Assembly: GCA_036345935.2 (NCBI GenBank)
Contig: JADWOT020000004.1
Location: 6,296,168 to 6,360,167, forward strand
DNA length: 64,000 nucleotides
Source: Taenia hydatigena
Lineage: Eukaryota > Platyhelminthes > Cestoda > Cyclophyllidea > Taeniidae
Direction: 5' to 3'
Position numbers and translations under genes: made by a program. The notes under the pieces were generated by a model. That model was not told where the DNA came from. It did no database searches and worked only from the letters and a program-made list of their open reading frames with translations. Every line of letters starts with the position of its first letter. The first letter of the stretch is position 1. Shown piece by piece: positions 36,401-48,400 of this stretch.

Positions 36401-39400
36401 TTGGTGCTCATAGATTTGCTTCCAATTCTTTGGCGGCGAGTCTGTTAAAGAAATTGAGCTTTCAAGCTAACGTATAAGAAACAATTCTAATTAAGACCTT
36501 TATTTAAATGTTTATTTTCACCTCAATGACAGGGCGCACACTTAAACTTTCAGTTGCAGTAGCAAATCCCGGACAATGGAGCCGTCATTACCTTCACCTT
36601 GTAACCTTAAAAGTACATTGAGACCTGGGTCTGCTTATTTGTTTACTCATTTATTTACATTGTTGATAAACTAACGTGAGCCCTTCTCTCTAGCCCTGTT
36701 CTAGTGCTGTTGGCACAGCTATCAGCCCTTCGGATAAGCTCCCACCTCAGGAGCCGCCCTCCGGCTCTACCCCTCTCCCCCTATTCAAATGTGTATCACT
36801 TGATATTTTAACGTTTATTTTTTCAAAAAAAGTGTCCATTGGCGCTTGGAGACATTGTTTACAATTATTTCGTAAGATGGGTTGATAGAACAAAACAGAG
36901 GTGCGGAAATGTCGCTTACCTCCACCGTAAAGGTGGCATGGTAATCGTGACACATTTAATCAGCCATCCGTGATCCCTGAGTGTGAAGTAGCCCAAATGC
37001 CCACATCTTTCCCTTTAGTATTTTAGAGCAGGAGATTAAGGTAGCTTCCTCTTTGGCTCCGTTAATCGGCTTAATTTATGGAGTGCGTGTGGCTCCCACC
37101 CATTCCAAAACAAGCCAAGTCACTCGTCGTCATCTTGCATTCAACGTCTACTGTTCTTAGCTCAAGTTACGAACACTAAATGACAGCGCACTGAAACCTA
37201 CTATTTTTAGGCTCCTATAACTCCCATTCAATTGAGTCTATTGTGTCATCTTTATTACTCCATGTGGTGCAACATTTTGCGTCGTGTACATTCTCTCCTC
37301 ATTTTTTTTACAAATTCGAATTATTTGCCATGAAAGATTGCAAGTTCTCTCGGAGATTGCATTCTAGGCTTTGCAAAGTAGGCTGCATCTTTCCCAGACT
37401 GGTGTTCTGTTGAGGCAACATTCAAACGATCACGTGATTCCTCCCACTACTTGGCTTCTGATTGGCTGGAGACCACTATCACCCTTATTCACACGCCACT
37501 GTGATGGGTGCTTTGTGTATTCGCCCGACAATTTATCTGCCCGGATAGATTAACGACGGTTCACGTGGGTGAGTTTCACACGTTTGATCTACGTGACCTT
37601 GAAACCAAAGTTGAATCGAATGGTGTTATTACTAGTGACAGTGAACTAGGATCCTGAAATGCCTTTCAGTTCGTGAGAAGTGTTGCAATTTGCGCCTGTC
37701 TCCAGGTCCATGTAATTATCAGGCCTACAAACTACTTACAACAGGTATCAGTAGCGTTGAAGCCTGGTTCTTATCCAATTCTGAGGATCAAATCATAGAG
37801 TAAAATGATTCTCCCGAATCGAAAGGAGAGACTTCTAATAAGGTTTTTATGCTGAATTAGGGACTTGGTTCCATTTTAAATTGTACCGAAACATGTTAAC
37901 GACACTCAGATCAGATTTCGCCTAATTTCGTTACTACTTTTCCCTGTGTATGATTTCACACCTATTTTGTGCAAACTGGGTGATCATTTCTTGTATGTTT
38001 AACTTCTTTGTGCATTAAATTTCACACCGTGCTCGATAAATCTGATGAAATAAGAGATGTGCTATTGTCTTCCCCTTTGATCGGGGTGCATCCACAACAG
38101 TGCTCCGAAGTTGTCTTTAGGCGAATTTTTAAGAGGAATTATTTCACATTTCTCCCAGTACTATTGAACCGTTTTACCTCCTCTATTCATTCATGATTAA
38201 TTTAATGGGCTTGTTCAATGCAAGCAATCATCCAACAGGCGAGTCGTCTTACGCGACCTTTTGACCCCTAGCACTCATCAATGGAGTGCCTTTCCAAGGT
38301 GAAGATGGCGCTTGAACAAATTAAATCAATTTCAACTGAGATATGCAATGTGACTGGGGGTTTTGCTCCTTTTATACGCCTTATGTTGCACTACTTAATT
38401 TGCCGCTAAACACGAAATACCCAGTTATCGGCTTATTTTGCTCCTGAATGTTGTTCACTTTAAGGTGTTGCATTTTAACTGGTAATTTGTGATTTGATTA
38501 ATTGAAATTCCACTTTAACTTGAATTTGTGATGTGTGCATGCATGGGCTAAAAAATTCACCGACTTTTACGCTTCATGGATTACGCATCACCCCGAATTT
38601 AGCCTCGTTCCATCATCCACGCGGTCCATTTTCAAGATTGAAGTCGCTTGATGGGCCAAGCCACCCGACTCAAAGCCCTAATCGACTCACTCTCCACCCA
38701 GCTGTAAAATCTACACTGCTTGATTTTTCATCCGTGTCCACGGCTTCAGGAAAATAGTCAACAATATTTTATTAGTCGCATCCTAATGACCTTCGGTCAT
38801 AGTAAAATTCCAATTGAATGGACCATCTTGGTGGCCGAGTCATCATGGGGAACTGCAAAATGCTCAAGTAGCGAACGCACACTTAAAATGGGCATCTTTA
38901 CACTACCTACTCTCCCTCGTCTGTGCCTAGGCGTTACACTCCGTGGTCACCTCTACTCTACCCCTAACAAAAGACACTCTTGAGCTAGAAACGCCGCTTC
39001 TTTTCTCTCCTTTACTTTGATGCCCCTCAACCGTCTGAGTTATTCTTTTTCTTGCCATTTGGGGAAGTGCCTGCAAGCCTTTTCAGAACTTTTCACCCTC
39101 GTCTTGCTCCAATTGTATCCATAAGTCGATGTGATTTGACTGTCTTACCAGTGAGTCCTCACAGACCCAGTCATCCACAGCAAACGCCTTTCCTTTTAGG
39201 CGGAACGCTCTGTAGTTAAAATAAGTGTTGTTTCGGCTCTTCTAGGGTTGGTTCGAACACAGCCTCCCACTGTTGTAACAGCCAAGCGATGAGACACAAA
39301 GCTCTGGAATGAGGTGGGGTGTTTATGCACAGAAGAGGGCGACTGAATCACAGATGTTAAGGCTGTAAGTAATGATGCATTCCGCTGTTTTGTAGATATG

Positions 39401-42400
39401 CTTCATGTGATGGCGCGCTACAAGACGGAGTCGTGCCGTAAGCCGCCGCGCATGTGCCGACAGGGATACTCGTGCCCCTACTACCACAATGGGAAGGACA
39501 AACGGCGGATGCCTGAACGCTACTTCTACCGTAGCACACCGTGTCCTGCCGTACGACCTGCGGATGAGTGGCTGGACAGCGCTCTTTGTGACGCCGGTGA
39601 TGCGTGCACCTTCTGTCACACTCGTACGGAGCAGCAGTTCCATCCCGAGGTGCGTTCCCTCTCCCTTTTCCCTCATAATCCTGCAGCAGCTTCTTAAGGC
39701 GCGTCCTCTCTGACCTCATCTTCCTAATCGCAGCTTTCGGAGATCTATTCCATTTCTAGCTGTCCTCTTTCGACCTCACCTTTCATCCTTTTCCCTCTTT
39801 GTGGTTTCCACCATTATTACCACAAGTTTATACACAGCTTCTGGTTCTGCAACGGCTCTCCATTGAGAAATTTATTCCTTCTCCTTCAACTGCTCTTCGT
39901 ATTCTTTACGCAACAGCTATGACTAATTCAAGGAAGAGGGGTTTCCATAACGAGCCACTTCCCCCCTTTGTCTTTTCTACCAACGTTCCATTGATGTCAA
40001 CTGGTTCAAATACTGCTCTTGCGGCACCAGTTCTGATTTGAGGTACTTTTTTAATCTTCGTTCTTCCCGATCCTTTGATCTCCATCCCCTCCGCCATTGG
40101 CTACCATAACTTTAAGAGTGCTTTCTTGGTTCAAAGTATTCCCTAATCTCTAGCCCCCCTATTCCTTCAGTCCACCGCTTTTAATTGTTGCTAATGAGGT
40201 TTGCTCCATTATTTGCCTTCTTTGCGGTGTCATCTGTCAATGGCGATGGATTTATCGGTTTCATTGCCTTCTGGTTAAGAAATTGTTCTTATCGTAACAT
40301 CCTCCCCTTAACCCATGTGCTTCTACTCACGTAGCACATGGGAAGTCTTTGGGGCTGCAGTTCTAACTTAAAAAGTTTTTCTCCATTCCTTTTTTTTGAT
40401 ATTGGGCTTTCATGATTGTAATGCTTGTCATCGGTGCAGGCGTTTGGGTCCTTGGAACGCACCCTGCCTCAATCCTTCTTCCGTCGCTATTAGTGGTCAA
40501 GGTATATTCGCGGACTCATTTCGAGGTACTTCTTCTGTTCCTGCTTCCTCAAACCAGTGACTCCCATATGCTCATTAATGTAAGATCTTAGAGAAGCAGT
40601 TCCATTGCTACATCCCTTTCCTTTCTTCCTCAGCAGTTCTTGGATCAATTGAATAATGTCTCTTGACTTATTAGTAGAGTTTGGGCAGTGGTTTCATCTT
40701 TAGACTTCTTTTTCCTCAACCCTTCCTCCATTGATCGAAAAATTATTCTCTGGTTCAGAACTATTCCCCGAGGGAACATTTTACCTAGAGATGGTTCTCT
40801 TCCTTTTTTGTTTCTTGAGCTTCTCACTCCATGTCGACATCCAGCGCTTTTGCCGATTGGTTCATAGGCAGACTTTCAATTAGAACCACAGCTTCTCTCT
40901 GCTCCTCTCTTTCTCCTTCTTTGACCCTTAAATTGTCACCAATTTGAGATTGTTTTCGAGTTCAGGCGCAAAATTGGAGGGAGTTTGGTCTGTTCCTCCT
41001 TCACCCTTTGATTCACGATCTTTTCTGACTCAACAATGGTTCTGAAAGTAGTTTTTCCATCTCAGCGTGCCGTTGTCCCCCATTTGTTCCTAATATCGGA
41101 GCTTTTACCGCTTTTGATGATAGCTACTAGTAATTTGAGCATATTTTCGAATTTACACTGTCTTTTTTCGTCCTCCTCTCTGTTGGCATCCTCTACCCTC
41201 TTTTCGGGACAAACTCCCCACTTAATGGTAGATCTTGATAATGCACTACCATTTTGGGACACTATTTCGTTTCATAACGCTAGTTAACCGATTTAAACCA
41301 CGGAATCGCTTCCTCATTGTGCTGTAAATTCTAAGCTCCGAAAAGGCATAACTGTGTCGTTCAGCCATTTTGTCTGAAATGCATAGCGAGCACAACACAA
41401 TAGTGGACTATTGTCTTTCACATTCGTGACCTTGAGCTAACCAATTGGGAAAGGCCTGTTTGTCCTTTCTTTTTTGTATCGAAGTCACAGTGGTAAACAT
41501 GTCTGCCGCCGCCTACCTGCTTGGAGCATTCCACGTGGAAACAGGATTTGGGGTGTAGACCAATCAAAATTCACCCATATCTGCACCAATTGATTGTACT
41601 AGAATCGTTACAGAAGGAACCTTTTTCAGGTCCGAAATATTTAGACTGTCTTTGAAGTTAAATGAGATCCCTTCCTATCAATACTCAGCCGATCTCGGGA
41701 TCCAGAGCTAGGGCAATGGGACGGCTTTGGAAAGCTGGGCAGATTTAAGAAGCTCGTTCGGTCCTAGTCCAACTCCTTGATATTTTTGAATTGGTTGCTT
41801 AATCATCGGGTCTCGATTGAGTTTCTCAAATTCGTGTACAATCCCTCGAAATGGTATTGTCCTTCTTGGAGGTTAAAAATAACTCTTAATGCTAAGACTT
41901 TAGCGGAAGGTAGACTGTCCCAGTCCGCACATTGCGCTACTTCAACTGACTTCGCGAATTTGTATGCAGTTGTGATCTTATTTCAAAGTTATGCTCTTCA
42001 TATTTGATAAAATTATATCCAAATTATGCATGAAACGCCTTATTTTAATTTTAGCGGAAGGTAGACTGTCCCAGTCCGCACATTGCGCTACTTCAACTGA
42101 CTTCGCGAATTTGTATGCAGTTGTGATCTTATTTCAAAGTTATGCTCTTCATATTTGATAAAATTATATCCAAATTATGCATGAAACGCCTTATTTTAAT
42201 CGTGAGAAGAGGGGAAGACGTGGACGACCACCTTGCCCTTTCGATTGACATGGACGGTTCGGACAGTAACCCTAGGTTTGGTATTTCTTTCGTTTCGGTA
42301 TTTTAATGTTGATGTGTTACCACATCTTTGACAAAAACACGGTAGCCATAGGCTTTTATTTCCAAACAAACGATTGGTCGTCTCGATAATATGGATTAAG

Positions 42401-45400
42401 GCTCAATCACTCATTGGTACACGTGGACTGCGGACCAATCAGAATTAGTGCCTGTGCGTTCGACGCAGCGATGTCATTGGTGGATGGGGTTTCAGGATTC
42501 CATGTGATGATCTTTATTCTGTTGACAAAGGTATCAGTAACAATAAGGATTTCCGTCTAAATATTACTTAGCTACCCTTTGATGAAACAAAAGAGAAATA
42601 GTGCCTGACATATTTCATTGATTACAAATTTATCTCTCATTTCCCAAAAAACTTTCAAACCAAGGGTGTGATTTTAAACGCATAGTAATGTGTAATCTTT
42701 CACGTTTCGCTTTTTTTTATGCAGGTAAGTTGCAGACTCGCCCAGTTATTTCTCAGCATTGGGTATAGTAAGCAAACAAGTTTTCATCACTACTTTGTTC
42801 TTTTTAAATGACAGCTGTGCGAGGTGTTTCTTTGGCCTCTCTATCTCGAAAAGTGCGCATACCTTTGCAAAGTCAGGCTGATTATAAGACCACAAAATTT
42901 CCCCTTTTTCCTACAGAAGTCCTCAGCGCTTGTATAGTACCTATCGTGACTTCTAACATTGATACTTCTACTAGAGAGTAAATAATTTTTAGTAGCGAAG
43001 CACGGCTTATCAGAACGGCTAGAGTTCTGTCATTAGCAAGCTTGAACTCAGGTCTTCAGCTGGTTCTCGCTAGCATCGCTAATACAACCATCTGGCAATG
43101 GGAAAGTGGATTTCACGATTTCTTCCAACGATTTTGCTTTTTTGAGGTCATTTCCGACTGGATTTTCAAATGACCATAGAAAACATCAAGGTGACATAGG
43201 TAAAGTGCTTTATGGTTTATCCCCCAAACTGGCCCAGTGATGCTCACATCTTGAGTTGCCTAATCAAGGTATGTTGAGATTTAGCACGTCGGAGGTCACT
43301 GCAAGCAGTATTGATCCCATCTCCTCGTCGTTTGTTGTTTTGAGACGATTTATTGCCAAGCATTCTATGGTGCCCTGCCAAATGGAAATATGTAATGCGT
43401 TCTATTTTGTAATACCTTTTTAACCTATGTCAAGTTAATCGAATTTCCACATTTCGGTTGAGATGGGCTTTTTGGAACAAAAGAAGGGCTATCGAAGTTT
43501 TTTCCTTAGCGTTTTTTGCCGAAGAATTGGAGTGAAATTACCCATATTGGGATTATTTTTCGTTCATGGCTTTTTCCCATATAAGCAAGGTTTGTGCACT
43601 TTGGGGGGACCGTATTGTGGCGTAGGCATTCGATTTTCGCTTCCATGGCGTTCAAACCGCGGCAGAATTATGGTGTGGACAGTGACGGTCATTTTAGCGC
43701 ATCACAGAATGCGATACTTTGGTTTGGTTCAAAACGATCCTCAAAATTTTAACAGTTTAGCTTAGCTGTATCAAACTATTCTCATAAAGCGTCCCACCTG
43801 ATATAAATGTCAAGTCTATTCAAGGCGAAACTAGTGGAAACAACCTTCCAGTTGGTGTATAGTAGAGCTGGGAAATTGGACGCATCTTGGCGACGCTAGG
43901 ATTGTATTTTTTAGACCACTGAACTGGATATCCAGAAGTATATTTGTCTACAAAAAGTACTGATGAGGCGCTCCGGGGCTTCTTTGAATGCAAAGGAAGG
44001 CACAATGCTTCGACGAAGTTTTTTTTCGGACTCTAGAGGGGCTTGAGTAACTCTAAGTGGTGGACAAGCATTGCATTCCTGTTTCATTTTAAAGTAGCAG
44101 ACAACTCAAGCAATGGTTGTTTCTCCTCCCCAAGTTCCTTTTCCGTCACGTGGATTGGATAAATTGCTTTAGCTCTCTACAACCTCAATTACGTTTGGAC
44201 AGGCCTGATGACACTGTTTTGTTTCAAATGCACTGGTTTTAGTTCAGTGTCCATTCGATTCTGCCGTCGGATTTGACACGCGTCTTATTAGAAGCAAGTC
44301 CAATCTGCTCTAATCTCACATCGAGTAATTAACATGTGGATATTCTGTTTCGTTTAATTTAACTGGCCAGCTGTAATCTTCTGATGTGGGGATTTTGCTC
44401 TCTCATTGAGCACTAGATGGTTTTTCTAATTCAATAAACTTGTCCACCGAGGAATGTACCGTTCTCGTCTGGGTCGCCGCTTTGTCTGGGTCCACGGGTG
44501 GCACTGTTTTCCTTCCCCCCTCTCCCCCACGCCTTCGACGGCAGTCTAAGGGTTTTGTTAGTCCACATCAAAGTAAAGCTGTATATGGATTTTACACATC
44601 CTCGCTCTCTTTCTCGATGAATTAACCCCTCTAATCGGAATTTAATTTACTTCGGTCTGGACAGCCCATCGTAGTTTAGCTTATCAAATTATCAAAAGTT
44701 TAAACGCCCTCCAAATCTCTTTTGTACTTTATGTACTTATTCATCAATGCTGAACGGATCCTGAGCCTTGAACGCTTTACATCAGTCCTGCTTGAATTTG
44801 GCTAAGCCCAGTCAGCTTATTGACAAGTCGTCTGTTTTTACCTCTTCTACCTCAAAAAAAAGAGATTTTTACGACCAATTCGCAGTTCAAATTGCATCAT
44901 CAACTGCATTGGCCACCGAGGCGATCGCTGCTTCCCTATTTTACACAGAAAGAGTCATTATTCCCTACATTATTCTCGCGCAGCAGATAGGCACGCAAAC
45001 GCTCCTTTCAGCGCTTGTCGCAAACTATGTCGGTGGTGGGGTGGGTGGGATGGGGTGTACAAGTTCTCCCATCCACTCCTGTGTGCCACGATTAAGGGAC
45101 AACAGCGCGCTCCTCTGCGAATGGCGTTGCACAAAGCGCACGCTCTCAAGGCGAGCGAATTAACTGCTGTTCCCCTTCCATCCCTTTCAGTGATAGACTG
45201 GGGCCAGTCAAGGCCATCGATTATCACCTAGTGGAGGAGTATTGACAGGTGACAATGTCAATTGCGGGGAGAAGATGCACGTGCAAAATCATATGTAATC
45301 AAAGGGGGCACTGGATAGGGATCGTTGGTTCATCCATTCGCCATGATTGATGGACCAAGGTCAAGAGTTGAGGCGATTTGTGGTCTAAAGGAAGGCATCT

Positions 45401-48400
45401 TAATTCACGACATTTGTGGATTCTTTAAACATCGCGCTTATTCATGGAGTAGTGTATTTGAGTTGCTGAAATTTTCCGCTGATGGATGTAACTGTTTAAA
45501 AAACGAATTAACTTGAATTATTACTAAGTTAGATTCATCGGATCGCCATTGTCGAATCAGCCAATGAGCTTCGCAGTTTTGTGCGATGGCCTTAAACTAT
45601 AAACGACCAACTGCTAATCAATGTCACAGTTTAGATTCGATTGAAACGTGGTAGCTGGTTTTTTAACATTGGTTAACTTATGGGTTCAGTAAAGCCTATA
45701 AATGGACGGTTTTCGAATGTCCGTGCGATTGATTGTTGGATTAGCCAATCAAATTTGAAGACGGTTCCTAACCCTACTATGTATTTTCGCGGGGGTGTCA
45801 AAGCAAAGAATAGAATTATGTGAATTGTGTAAACTCGAACCCATGTACTTTGGCCTTGATTTCAAGGAAGTAGGCAGTAGCGATGGTTGACGAAGCAAGT
45901 GAAATTATTCGCCTTTGCCAAGGGCAAATTACTTATTGGAAGACGTTGATTGGTTCGATGGTCAGCGTCTGTAATTTTAGAGGCATTTTAAGTGTGAGTT
46001 CATTTACAATCATCCAAGCTTTAGTTCACTAATTCGACTGTGAATAACTATAGCCGACAAAAGCTTCCATTTTGTCTAGCTGGGAAGTTTATTGGTTGAT
46101 AAGAATCAAGGCCAATTTGATGTGAGGGGTTAACGAAGTTGAGGTGGATTTTGTAGGGTGCGAGAGCTAAAGTTATTTGTCTCATTTCATCAATTGCGTA
46201 TATATTCTTTAGCAGCTTTGAAGCTTAATGCAACTGCCATCTTTCGACATCTGCGAACTCGGCGGTGAAATTTTCGATTGCGAGCCATGAACCGATTCAT
46301 AAGCTACAATAGGGTCCATAGAGTCCACCCCTATGGATAGCAAGGTGTCTTGGAAACGAAGGTTACGCTATTCAGACTTTGCGCTTTGCTAACTCATTTC
46401 TGACACATGCTGGTAAAAAAGTGGTGGAACTATTTGTGGACATCAAACGCCCCTGTTTATAAGAGTATCTTTCTCATGTCTCTTCAGTTATCCATGCCTT
46501 CATTGTTCACCCTTCACTTCATTCATCCCTTCTGTTACTTTGCCTGCTTTGCCATTGTTCTCTATTTTTCTTCTGCGCATTCATCTATTCATTCAACCCA
46601 CCAACTAATCAAGCATTCATTCACTCCACTAAGCTTTCATAAATTAACATGTCTTTTCGTCTGTCCACTCAACCAACTGTTCGTTCATTCACCCAGTTGG
46701 GCGTTCACCCCTGATTCAGCCATTCAATTTTTGGTTTCTTCACCCACCTACTCATCTTCCCATGCAATCAGCTAACTATTCTTGCATAACTCTCTTCACT
46801 TGACTAGCCATTTATGCAATCATTTATTTATCTATACAAGCGTCGCCTCTGCCATCCATCAACTAATTTACCTATCAATCTATTTGCACAATAGGTTGAT
46901 CATGCGGCAGTCTGCCTAGCCGCTGAGGCGTTCTAGTGTCCAACTATTCACCCATCTACTCGCCTAGTTGGGCCTCCGTTCGTGTTTCATTCATCATTTC
47001 ATCTATTTATCCAATTAATTATCAGTTTGTGAATTCTTCCATCTCCATTTTCACCCACCCAAGGGCCCTTTCCTGTTAATCCACTCGTTCAACCATTTAT
47101 ACCTTCGTGATTCCATCCATCCAGCCGTCTGTTCACTACTGGTTTATTAATCAGTCCATCTATTTCTCTATCCGTTCAATCCTACTCCCAAATTGCCCCC
47201 TCTCATTGGCAGATCTACAAGTCCACCAAGTGCAACGACGTGCTAAACTCAGGCTACTGCCCTCGGGGTCCCTTCTGTGCCTTCGCGCACGCCGACTCCG
47301 AGATGACTTTGGGTCGCACCTTCCTCCAATCGGCTGCAGCCGCAGCTGCGGCAGCGGCTGCAGCGACCTCTGGACTGTCCACCTCATCGCCACGACAACA
47401 CGACGCCTCCCCTGTCTCCTCCTCCACCTCGGCCTCCTCCTCAGGCGTCTTTTCCCCGGGCATTCGACCCTCCGCGCCCGCTATCACATCACTTCAGGCC
47501 TCACACACTTACCCCACAGGTTGGTGGATTGCACTTTTCTACTTGTCACGCATATGTGACAGCCCGGTTTTTTAATTGACCAAGTTCGGATTCGGTGCAC
47601 ATGCTTGCCAAATTTAAGGGTCAATGGAATAGACATCATTATCTCCCTATTTTGCCCAGTCCTACTTCAGTCTGCTTTCAAGAGCCATTTCAGGCCAGCC
47701 AACAGGGTAGTATTTGTGGCGAAGGCTTATATTGGTATTCTCGGTCGAGCTTTATGGCACGAAATGCTTCTTTTAATTGGTGAATTCATCATTAAATAGG
47801 GTTGTATTTTGTGTTTTGAAATATTTTAATTGAACTTTAAGTGTTTGAGGGAGATTTCCTTATGTTACGCGATAGGGCGTTGTCGACTTTGCTCCTTTCT
47901 CCCTATAAACATAATTTTAAGCAGCTTGTGAAATATGCTGAATTTTGTTTGAACGAACCAATTCCCAAAAAGTCAGGCACAAAAAAGCGGAGTAAACAAT
48001 CATCCTTATCGTTGAATTTCCCTATTTCCAAAAAAATCTGTTGCTCTCTTCGGATATATTTACTGCAGGATTCGATGAGGCGCCTTTCTTACCGGGAGGC
48101 AAAATGCTGGGGAAATGTTCTGCGCGATTTTTTCTAGTTCTTGTTTACATTATTTTTTTGAGCACACGCTTTTAGTATTCCATGTCGCCGCACTTTTTGA
48201 AACTCAAAAGGAGCTTGCATCATAATTTGCTGAGAAAGCACGAAAGTGGTGTGATCTTATCACGCAACTTTCAGGTAGAGTTTACTTCACTCTTTTCAAC
48301 TTTTCTCAAACAAAAAGTGAATTTATGGGCTTACCTGGGACGGATTAACTGCCAAGTTGTCTCTCCTCACTTTGCACGTTTGCTATCAGCGTCACGCATA

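Larger units (their letters stand above)
39650..47212 (+). other. UNK intron 4
   Basis: 7.6 kb, phase 0. It holds an exact 2 x 151 bp tandem duplication (41899-42200), a G-quadruplex motif (45038-45055) and a long decayed CATT/CATC tract (46490-47190) running up to the acceptor of exon 5. No coding sequence recognised on either strand. Confidence 0.7.

Noticed and set aside
43463..43765. 100-aa ORF in UNK intron 4
   Set aside because: No recognisable domain, AT-rich, no splice context; consistent with chance.
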